Of a stretch of 64,000 nucleotides of DNA, positions 57,570 to 64,000 are shown in pieces. The stretch's first letter is position 1. The number at the start of each line of letters is the position of its first letter. Both the position numbers and the translations under genes were made by a program. The stretch covers positions 1 to 64,000 of the forward strand of contig JANBVI010000030.1 of assembly GCA_024239075.1 (NCBI GenBank), in the 5' to 3' direction. Under the pieces are notes generated by a model that did not search any database, was not told where the DNA came from, and worked only from the letters and a program-made list of their open reading frames with translations. This stretch comes from Fischerella sp. CENA71. GTDB lineage: Bacteria > Cyanobacteriota > Cyanobacteriia > Cyanobacteriales > Nostocaceae.

Positions 57570-58349
57570 ATGTTAACTATAGAAAAATTATCACTGATAA
57601 TCTTATTTTCTTTTATTATGAATATTTTGTTACTTAGCGTTTTAGGATTATCGATTTATAATCCAGGTAGGTCATTTTACATATTGTCCAAATTAAGGAA
57701 GATTTTTGATTTCAGAAAAATTAGTTATTTAAATAACTATCCTCCCTATTATTGGCATAAGATAAATCAATTTATAAAACTACCGCAATCAGAATCTGAT
57801 GTTATTATGCTGGGTGATAGTATCACTGATGAGGGAGAATGGATAGAATTATTGTCAAATATCAATGTGAAAAATAGGGGCATATCTGGAGATACAACCG
57901 AGAGAATTTATTATCGTTTAGAGACAATATTATCAACTGAGCCAAAGCAAATATTTTTAATGGTAGGTATTAATGATTTAATCAATGCTCATAAATCAGT
58001 TGCTCAAACTATAGACTCTTATGAAAACATTTTGCATGAGTTTCAAGATAAAGCACCGAATACAAAAATTTTTGTTCAAAGTGTTTTACCTGTTAATAAT
58101 CAAGTTTATTTATATTGGCAAGACAATAACAATATTTTAGAGTTAAATCTAGGTTTGAGAGAACTTGCAATTAAGTACAATTATGAATATATAGATTTAT
58201 TTTCTCATTTGGCAGATTCAAAAAAGCAATTAGACACTAGATATACAAAAGATGGTCTACATTTAAATGGTGAAGCATACCTAGTGTGGAAATCAGTGAT
58301 TGAAAAATATTTTATGGATTGGAATAATATTAATATACCTGGGGACTAG
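57570..58349 (+). CDS. GDSL/SGNH-family hydrolase
   Basis: This 259-residue protein has one N-terminal membrane helix (about 8-30) followed by an SGNH esterase domain: block I MLGDSITDEGEW with the Ser nucleophile, block II RGISGDTTERI, block III LMVGINDLI and block V DGLHLNGEAY with Asp and His. Likely a membrane-anchored esterase, acyl-ester or acetyl-sugar hydrolase, facing outside. The gene is more AT-rich than its neighbours (many ATA, TTA, AAT codons), which could reflect recent acquisition. A bidirectional hairpin follows. Confidence 0.88.
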   Translation: MLTIEKLSLIILFSFIMNILLLSVLGLSIYNPGRSFYILSKLRKIFDFRKISYLNNYPPYYWHKINQFIKLPQSESDVIMLGDSITDEGEWIELLSNINVKNRGISGDTTERIYYRLETILSTEPKQIFLMVGINDLINAHKSVAQTIDSYENILHEFQDKAPNTKIFVQSVLPVNNQVYLYWQDNNNILELNLGLRELAIKYNYEYIDLFSHLADSKKQLDTRYTKDGLHLNGEAYLVWKSVIEKYFMDWNNINIPGD

Positions 58350-58390
58350 AAGTCCCATCTATACAAACAAAACCCGCCTACGCGGGTTTA
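58342..58390. terminator. Bidirectional terminator, two adjacent hairpins
   Basis: GGGACT/AGTCCC (58342-58356) overlaps the end of the GDSL gene, and AAACCCGC/GCGGGTTT (58370-58389) follows. On the minus strand the second stem is followed by TTTTGTTTG, a good T-rich end for the devA transcript; on the plus strand the tail is weaker. Confidence 0.7.
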
Positions 58391-58442
58391 ATAATTAAGA
58401 GTTATTAAGCTTATATGCGCGTCAAAGAGGGATTGGGAGAGA

Positions 58443-59153
58443 TTAATTAACTTGACTTAAAGAAGTCGTACTCACATCATCATTTTTGAGATAACCATCT
58501 TCCATATAAATGATGCGATCGCCTATATCTAAAATTCGGTTATCATGCGTCACCATTAAAATAGTACAGCCTTGTTCTTTGGCTAATTTTTGCATTAATT
58601 CTACTACATCTCGCCCAGATTTTTTATCAAGGGCGGCTGTAGGTTCATCTGCTAAAACTATTTTAGGATGACTTACTAATGCACGCGCGATCGCGACTCT
58701 TTGTTTTTGCCCACCTGATAAGTTTTCTGCATAATAATCGACGCGATTTCCTAAACCAACTTGTTCTAATATAGCAGTAGCTTTTCCATTTAAATCTTGA
58801 TCTAAAATCTCTTCATGTAATTCTAATGACATGCGAACATTTTGTTTTGCTGTTAAAAACGTCATCAGATTATGTGCCTGAAAAATATAGCCAATTTGAC
58901 GACGAATTTCTGTAAGCTGTTTTTTGTTGGCTCCACACATTTCTTGATTTAATATTCTTAAGCTACCTTCTTGAGCAGAACGCAAACCACCCATCAAAGT
59001 TAATAATGTAGTTTTACCTGAACCAGATGGGCCTGTCATAATTACAATTTCTCCCGCATATATATCTAAGTTAATGTCAAATAATACTTGCTTGCGGAGA
59101 TTACCTTGACCAAAATAGTGATTGAGATTTTGAATTGAAATTACTGGTTGCAT
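58443..59153 (-). CDS. devA: DevA-type ABC exporter ATPase
   Basis: This 236-residue ATPase has Walker A MTGPSGSGKTTLLTLMGGL, signature NLSGGQKQRVAIARAL, Walker B IVLADEPTAALD and switch MVTHDNRILD. N-terminal VISIQNLNHYFGQGNLRKQV is characteristic of DevA. Last gene of the tetR-devB-DUF2834-devC-devA unit. In Anabaena DevBCA works with a TolC-like protein to export heterocyst glycolipids; paralogues serve other export tasks, so the cargo here is not known. Confidence 0.9.
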   Translation of the reverse strand: MQPVISIQNLNHYFGQGNLRKQVLFDINLDIYAGEIVIMTGPSGSGKTTLLTLMGGLRSAQEGSLRILNQEMCGANKKQLTEIRRQIGYIFQAHNLMTFLTAKQNVRMSLELHEEILDQDLNGKATAILEQVGLGNRVDYYAENLSGGQKQRVAIARALVSHPKIVLADEPTAALDKKSGRDVVELMQKLAKEQGCTILMVTHDNRILDIGDRIIYMEDGYLKNDDVSTTSLSQVN

Positions 59154-59206
59154 AAGTGTTAGTGGTTAGTAGGTAGATTGTTAATGGCAAATGACAAATA
59201 ACCAAA

Positions 59207-60370
59207 TTAAAACATATCTGCGGGATCGGCGGCGCGAAGTTTTCGCATAGCTATTATTCCGGAAACACTACACATAATAATTGTTAGGGAAAGCACAAAT
59301 ATGGCGCGATTGAGTTTCATACCTACGGGGAGTAAAGTAGCAGCATAGGTGATCTGATACAGCCCTATCGAAAGTGCTAATCCGGGTATAAATCCTAATG
59401 CTGCTAACAATAAAGCTTCTTGCATTAACATGATCATGAGATAGCGATCGCTATATCCCATTGCTTTGAGGGTGGCATATTCTGGTAGGTGATCGGACAC
59501 ATCAGAATAGAGAATCTGGTAAACAATCACAATCCCAACAATGAACCCTACCGCTACTCCCATACCAAAGATAAATCCAATTCCCTGATTACTCCAATAA
59601 TTTATCTCGATTTGGGCGAATTCCTGAGGGGTTATGACTTTGACATCGTTTGGTAAACCTGCTTGTAGTTGCGATCGCACTTTTTCTAAATCTGCATCTG
59701 GTTTGAGGTTAATCAGCCCAACTGCAAGTTGATTTGGTTGGTAGTTAGGAAAAAGTTTGAGAAAACTAGAATCACTAGTTAATATGTTACCATCAGCACC
59801 AAAAGAAGCACCTAACTGAAATAAACCTACCACTTGCATATTTTGATTATTCACTTGTGCTTCAACACTCCCGTGTTGTTTGATTAAGTCTGGGATCGGG
59901 CCGTATTCTGGGCGAGAAGCACGATCAAATAATACTCGATCCAGTTGTTTTAGTTGATCTAGATGTTGGTTCACCTCCGGAAAGTTAAAAGGTGGGTTGG
60001 CTGGATCAATTCCCCACACCAAAATTCCTCGACTGAAGCGAGTTTGAGAATTACGCCATTGGGCAATATCAGCATATAGGGGACGAACGGATTTTACCCC
60101 GTCATAGGCTAAGGTTTGTTGTAATCTCTCTCTAGAAAAATTTTTGACGTAGAATAATGTTTGAAATTGGGGATTAATTAAAACTAAATCTGCCTGTAAA
60201 TTTTGGTGAGGCTTTGTGGCACTATCAAATAAGGCATCTAATAGCCCTAATTGTACAAACATTAGCATATCGGCAAAGCCTATACCTGCAAGAGCTACTA
60301 TTAAGCGTGTTTTTTCTTTCTTTAATTGCAGCCATGCTAAAGGAATGCGACGAAAGAATTTGGTAAGCAT
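59207..60370 (-). CDS. devC: DevC-type ABC exporter permease
   Basis: This 387-residue permease has four helices: one N-terminal (LIVALAGIGFADMLMFVQLG) and three C-terminal with FGMGVAVGFIVGIVIVYQ, HLPEYATLKAMGYSDRYL and a last pair ending SGIIAMRKLRAADPADMF. The periplasmic domain includes RLQQTLAYDGVKSVRPLYAD and FQLGASFGADGNIL, typical for DevC. It partners DevB and DevA from the same operon. Confidence 0.93.
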   Translation of the reverse strand: MLTKFFRRIPLAWLQLKKEKTRLIVALAGIGFADMLMFVQLGLLDALFDSATKPHQNLQADLVLINPQFQTLFYVKNFSRERLQQTLAYDGVKSVRPLYADIAQWRNSQTRFSRGILVWGIDPANPPFNFPEVNQHLDQLKQLDRVLFDRASRPEYGPIPDLIKQHGSVEAQVNNQNMQVVGLFQLGASFGADGNILTSDSSFLKLFPNYQPNQLAVGLINLKPDADLEKVRSQLQAGLPNDVKVITPQEFAQIEINYWSNQGIGFIFGMGVAVGFIVGIVIVYQILYSDVSDHLPEYATLKAMGYSDRYLMIMLMQEALLLAALGFIPGLALSIGLYQITYAATLLPVGMKLNRAIFVLSLTIIMCSVSGIIAMRKLRAADPADMF

Positions 60371-60427
60371 GGTAAGACCTGAAGTTTTTATCTGAGGGAG
60401 GTAAAGGTGTGAAAACTCATATTGTGT

Positions 60428-60757
60428 TTAGAAGTAAGCAGCTTGTTTCTCTAACTGGCGCTGTCGCATGAGTAGAAACAATGGTAGTGCAAACGAAACA
60501 CCAATCGTCAGAGTGCTGAGAACATAAACCCAAAGAAAACGCATTTTTAAGTGTGTTCCTTCCCAAAACACAAATACTAAAAGAACGACTGCTGAAACAA
60601 TTACATCGATACCAAAGAAAGTGGAAATATGATTAGTAAAAAGTTGTTCCAAAAACAAATGAATGTTCAAACCGTGTGCTAAGAGAAATGGAATAAACTG
60701 GGAGTAAGGTAAAACCAAGCCAAGAATACAAAGTAATAAGTAAGTTCCTTGCAGCAT
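60428..60757 (-). CDS. DUF2834 membrane protein in the dev operon
   Basis: The start at 60757 (MLQGTYLLLCILGLVLPYSQ) has AGGAG ten bases upstream and gives 109 residues, the family length, with three membrane helices. A frame from 60802 would add 15 residues, but its upstream sequence is a palindrome with no ribosome-binding site. Signature parts are FGIDVIVSAVVLLVFVFWEG and LWVYVLSTLTIGVSFALPLFL. Function is unknown; its place between devB and devC suggests it assists the exporter. Confidence 0.83.
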   Translation of the reverse strand: MLQGTYLLLCILGLVLPYSQFIPFLLAHGLNIHLFLEQLFTNHISTFFGIDVIVSAVVLLVFVFWEGTHLKMRFLWVYVLSTLTIGVSFALPLFLLMRQRQLEKQAAYF

Positions 60758-60802
60758 ATTTACAAATCTCCTAAGTTTGTCGATCGCATCTATATCAAAC
60801 AT

Positions 60803-60818
60803 TCGTTATAAATAACGA
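60803..60818. promoter_or_regulatory. Candidate TetR operator between devB and the DUF2834 gene
   Basis: TCGTTATAAATAACGA is a perfect 16-bp palindrome in the short gap between the devB stop and the DUF2834 start. Its half CGTTATTTAT is repeated with one change (CGTTAGTTAT, 62769-62778) just upstream of the tetR start. This is the size and symmetry of TetR-family operators. Confidence 0.5.
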
Positions 60819-60829
60819 GCAAAAAAACT

Positions 60830-62116
60830 CTACAACTCAATTGCTGTCTGCACTTGTAAGTTAGTCAAACTACCAACTCGCTTGCTATCTTCCAGGTTGA
60901 GGCGAATTTTGACTTCAACTACGCGGCGATCTAAATTTTCTCCTGGTTCGTTGCTGAAGACGTTTTGTTTATTCACCTGTAAGCCGATGTGTGAAACCTT
61001 TCCTCGCAACTCTCCCGAAAAAGCTTGTCCGGAAATTACAGCTTGTTGTCCAAGTTGAATTTTGCCAATATCAGTTTGATAAACTTCTGCTACTACTAGC
61101 ATCTGGTTGGTTTGTCCAAGTTCTGCAATCCCAGCATCAGCAATTTTTTCTCCGGCGTGGGTATGGATCTTGAGAATTTGTCCGGAAAATGGGGCGCGGA
61201 TATAAGCTTGTTCTAGGTTAGTTTGTGCTTGTTTGAGTGTGGCGATCGCATTGTCTACTTCTGCTTGTGCTGCTTGTAAATCAACAGGACGAACTTCGGC
61301 TATTTGGTTAAGAGTTGCTTTTGCGGATTTTAATTCTTGTTGTCGGGATGTTTGAATGCGTCTGAGGTTGGCTTGGGCTTCCGCTAGTTCTTGTTGTCGG
61401 GATGTTTGGATGCGTTGGAGGTTGGCTTGGGCTTCGGCGAGTTGCTGTTGTGTTGTTTGAAATGTCAAGCGTTTGCTATCTAATGAAGATGCAGAAATTG
61501 CCCCTTGTTGATAGAGTGTTTGATGACGTTGAAATTCTAATTTAGCGTTTGCTAATTCTGCTGTTAATCGCCCAATGTTGGCTTGCTGGGCTTGGGTTTC
61601 TGTCTGTTGTTCTGCCCTCAAACGGGCTATAGTTGCTGTTTGTGCTTGAATTTCTGTTAATTGTTCTGTCTGAATTCGATTAATATTTGCTTGCTGTGCT
61701 TGGATTTCTCCGGTTTTTGCCCCTGCTTGTACCTGTGCTAGTTTAGCTTGGGCAATTTTCACTTGTTCTTTTGCTTGAACTACAGCATCTTGCAAGTGTT
61801 TTTGAGAATCCAATATTGCTAGAATTTGTCCTGTTTTGACGCGATCGCTTTCTTTGACAAACCATTTTGCTAGGCGATCGCCATCCAGTGCTAAAGGTGC
61901 AGATAGGCTAATTACTTCTCCTTCTGGCTGCAAGCGTCCGAGGGCAGTAACTTTTTTGACAACAGGAGGAGTTTCAACTGCTGGAGGTTCGGAATTCCCA
62001 ACTAAGCCATATTGAGAAATTCCATAGAAGGCGATCGCACTAGTTAAAGCCGTAGCTGTTATAACTAATCCGATCAGTTTTTGAGTGGAAGGTTTAGAGA
62101 GAAATTGTTGAGTCAT
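60830..62116 (-). CDS. devB: DevB-type periplasmic adaptor (HlyD family)
   Basis: This 428-residue membrane fusion protein has one N-terminal helix (about 13-33), first lipoyl half VTALGRLQPEGEVISLSA and VKTGQILAILDSQ, a long coiled-coil hairpin (about 85-290) and beta-barrel with YQTDIGKIQLGQQAVI. The hairpin has tandem repeats: two near-identical 18-residue copies of IQTSRQQELAEAQANLRR at about 241-276 and related 21-residue steps with TEIQAQTATIARLR. It links DevC to an outer-membrane channel. Second gene of the operon. Confidence 0.92.
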   Translation of the reverse strand: MTQQFLSKPSTQKLIGLVITATALTSAIAFYGISQYGLVGNSEPPAVETPPVVKKVTALGRLQPEGEVISLSAPLALDGDRLAKWFVKESDRVKTGQILAILDSQKHLQDAVVQAKEQVKIAQAKLAQVQAGAKTGEIQAQQANINRIQTEQLTEIQAQTATIARLRAEQQTETQAQQANIGRLTAELANAKLEFQRHQTLYQQGAISASSLDSKRLTFQTTQQQLAEAQANLQRIQTSRQQELAEAQANLRRIQTSRQQELKSAKATLNQIAEVRPVDLQAAQAEVDNAIATLKQAQTNLEQAYIRAPFSGQILKIHTHAGEKIADAGIAELGQTNQMLVVAEVYQTDIGKIQLGQQAVISGQAFSGELRGKVSHIGLQVNKQNVFSNEPGENLDRRVVEVKIRLNLEDSKRVGSLTNLQVQTAIEL

Positions 62117-62167
62117 GTTTTTTTTAACGCAGAGGAACGCTGAGTAAACGCAGAGAAACGCTGAGTT

Positions 62168-62746
62168 TTAATGAGTTTTTTTGGCTTTCAAATAAGTAGT
62201 TACCATGTTTGCCAATAAATTACTTTGCTCGGTGTAAGAAATGGTATCGCTTTCAAACATTCGTGCTGAAATCAAGCCGTTGAGAAAACAATAGATGAAG
62301 TCAGCGAGCGCTCGATCTTCAATTTCTAAATAACTGGCAAGCGCTTGTATGGCATCATCCCAAACTCTTCTAAGAGTTTGGTTATGTAAAACCTCAGTTC
62401 GTTCTTGCTGCTGATAAAAATCAAGCATTAGTACATTTTGTTTAAAAAAATAGTCTTCATTTTTAGCAACAAAATTCATCAAATTTTTGATGCGTTCTGC
62501 TAAATTTTGGGCATTTTCTGCTTCAGCCAGAAAATTAAGAATATCCTGCTTTGTTAATTCTTCAATCAACTGCAAAAATAAGGCTTCTTTACTAGGAAAG
62601 TAATGATAAAGTGTCCCGGTAGAAACCTCTAAACCTTTAGCGATCTCGCGCATTGTGATTGACGCATAGCCTTTTTCTGCAAACAGATCAAAGGATTTCA
62701 TCAACAATTCTTGGCGATATTGTTCATGATCAACAATCTTCGGCAT
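62168..62746 (-). CDS. TetR-family transcriptional regulator
   Basis: This 192-residue regulator has an N-terminal helix-turn-helix: SFDLFAEKGYASITMREIAK then GLEVSTGTLYHYFPSKEALF. The ligand-binding C-terminal domain is unspecific and largely helical. It lies first in the unit with devB-DUF2834-devC-devA, 51 bp upstream of devB, and probably represses it. Candidate operators are at 62763-62785 and 60803-60818. Confidence 0.92.
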   Translation of the reverse strand: MPKIVDHEQYRQELLMKSFDLFAEKGYASITMREIAKGLEVSTGTLYHYFPSKEALFLQLIEELTKQDILNFLAEAENAQNLAERIKNLMNFVAKNEDYFFKQNVLMLDFYQQQERTEVLHNQTLRRVWDDAIQALASYLEIEDRALADFIYCFLNGLISARMFESDTISYTEQSNLLANMVTTYLKAKKTH

Positions 62747-62762
62747 TGAGATTTATTTTTAT

Positions 62763-62785
62763 ATCGAACGTTAGTTATATATTAA
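62763..62785. promoter_or_regulatory. Candidate operator upstream of the TetR gene
   Basis: CGTTAGTTAT at 62769-62778 matches nine of ten bases of the half of the palindrome at 60803-60818. It lies about 25 bp upstream of the tetR ATG (62746), where autoregulatory operators are expected. The second half is degenerate. Confidence 0.35.
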
Positions 62786-62964
62786 AATCACAAGAAACAT
62801 TTGGCAAGATAGTTGAATAAAGAAATTTTATTCGATTATCTATATATCTGGATTTATGCCAAGCGATCGCAGCCTCCCCACATCTTTATACCCTTAGTTT
62901 TTGTAACAATATTAATTAGACCAACTCATACAAGCGATCGCATCGCATCTTTACCACAAAACCT

Positions 62965-64000
62965 ATGCTCACCCAAGACAAACAACAACGTAACTGGCAA
63001 CCCATTATCAAGGAATTTGAAGCAGTAGTTGGCAAAAATGGTGTTGTGCAACGCCGCGAAGAACTGATCACCTATGAATGCGATGGACTTACTAGCTATC
63101 GCCAACGTCCGGAGGTGGTGGTGCTACCTAGAACTACAGAACAGGTGGCAGCAGTGGTGAAGATATGCAATAAATATTCTGTTCCCTTTATTGCACGGGG
63201 TTCTGGTACTGGTTTATCAGGTGGGGCTTTGCCAATTGAAAATAGTGTTCTTATTGTTACTTCTTTAATGCGGCAAATTCTGAACGTAGATTTAGAGAAT
63301 CAGCTTGTTATTGTTCAACCAGGTGTGATTAATAGTTGGGTAACGCAAACTGTGAGCGGTGCTGGTTTTTACTACGCTCCCGATCCCTCTAGTCAAATTA
63401 TCTGCTCTATTGGTGGTAACGTTGCGGAAAATTCTGGCGGTGTGCATTGTCTCAAATATGGTGTAACAACAAACCATGTTTTGGGATTAAAAATAGTCAC
63501 TCCTGAAGGTGAAATCCTAGATTTGGGGGGAGAAATTCCCGAAATGCCTGGTTATGATTTAACTGGGATATTTGTTGGTTCGGAAGGGACGCTGGGTATC
63601 GCTACAGAAATTACGCTGCGAATCCTCAAAAGTGCAGAATCAATCTGTGTGTTGTTGGCAGATTTTACGAGTATTGAAGCAGCGGGAGCAAGTGTTTCTG
63701 ATATTATCAGTGCGGGGATTATTCCTGGTGGTATGGAAATTATGGATAATCTCAGCATCAATGCTGTGGAAGATGTCACAGCATTAGATGTTTATCCCCG
63801 CGATGCGGTGGCAATTCTATTAATAGAAATTGATGGTTTGGCTGTAGAAGTTGCAACAAATAAACAAAGAATTGCGGAAATTTGTCAACAAAATGGAGCG
63901 CGTAATGTTACTTCTGCTAGTGATCCAGATACACGATTAAAATTGTGGAAAGGACGTAAAGCTGCGTTTGCTGCGGCTGGACATTTGAGTCCAGATTATT
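62965..64000 (+). CDS. glcD: FAD-linked oxidase, GlcD-like (partial, runs off the end)
   Basis: The ATG at 62965 opens MLTQDKQQRNWQPIIKEFEA, and the frame is open to the window end (345 codons seen; family about 480-500). The FAD-binding PCMH domain is evident: VVVLPRTTEQVAAVVKICN, FIARGSGTGLSGGALP, SIGGNVAENSGGVHCLKYG and GIFVGSEGTLGIATEITLRI. This matches the glycolate/lactate dehydrogenase subunit D used in photorespiratory glycolate oxidation; D-lactate dehydrogenase is an alternative. The C-terminal part is outside the window. Confidence 0.9.
   Translation, partial: MLTQDKQQRNWQPIIKEFEAVVGKNGVVQRREELITYECDGLTSYRQRPEVVVLPRTTEQVAAVVKICNKYSVPFIARGSGTGLSGGALPIENSVLIVTSLMRQILNVDLENQLVIVQPGVINSWVTQTVSGAGFYYAPDPSSQIICSIGGNVAENSGGVHCLKYGVTTNHVLGLKIVTPEGEILDLGGEIPEMPGYDLTGIFVGSEGTLGIATEITLRILKSAESICVLLADFTSIEAAGASVSDIISAGIIPGGMEIMDNLSINAVEDVTALDVYPRDAVAILLIEIDGLAVEVATNKQRIAEICQQNGARNVTSASDPDTRLKLWKGRKAAFAAAGHLSPDY

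Overview
The window is 64 kb of a cyanobacterial chromosome, most likely from a filamentous Nostoc-like lineage. Evidence: the palindrome GCGATCGC (HIP1) recurs throughout; two high-light-inducible proteins and a CrtW-type beta-carotene ketolase are present; there are many cyanobacterial families (DUF3611, DUF3352, DUF1499, DUF2358, DevC-type permeases); and the intergenic DNA carries heptanucleotide tandem repeats (GGGGATT, ATTGGTC types) and small dispersed palindromes known from heterocystous cyanobacteria. No heterocyst-specific gene is present, so that placement is inference. I see no tRNA, rRNA, phage, plasmid or transposase gene.

Left part (1-17.1 kb): purM, a PHP-domain protein, an MFS transporter, an NDH-2-like flavoprotein, a mercuric-reductase-like flavoprotein, and a TonB system (exbB-exbD facing away from tonB). 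These are followed by an FHA membrane protein, a NurA-like nuclease, an ABC exporter, and an overlapping GNAT-GNAT-APH operon. A repeat-rich gap follows (17.1-17.8 kb): a 20-bp tandem array, two GATCCCCGACTT hairpins and a MITE-like element with 15-bp terminal inverted repeats.

Middle part (17.8-45.7 kb): a GNAT protein, a truncated Uma2 remnant, a two-gene membrane/hydrolase unit, a DUF3611 protein, a HEPN-like zinc-ribbon protein beside an orphan antitoxin-like gene, a transketolase-like enzyme, a YihY-family protein and an SDR. Then come hli-crtW (photoprotection), an hrcA operon with two paralogous membrane proteins, rhodanese, DUF3352, cysE, a PNPOx-like/epoxide-hydrolase-like pair, DUF1206, a GHL10-like hydrolase, a half-size Omp85 protein and a MacAB/DevBCA-like efflux operon.

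Right part (46-64 kb): a TPR protein, a lone response regulator, a type IIA topoisomerase A subunit, a second hli, the principal sigma factor sigA/rpoD, a 1.75-kb gene-free stretch and gyrB. These are followed by miaA (carrying an in-frame repeat insertion), a GDSL hydrolase, a TetR-controlled devB-DUF2834-devC-devA operon with a candidate operator pair, and a glcD-like gene that runs off the end. Housekeeping, stress/photoprotection and envelope export genes dominate. The unusual signal lies in the repeats that have entered leaders, operons and one coding sequence, and in a few poorly characterised proteins.
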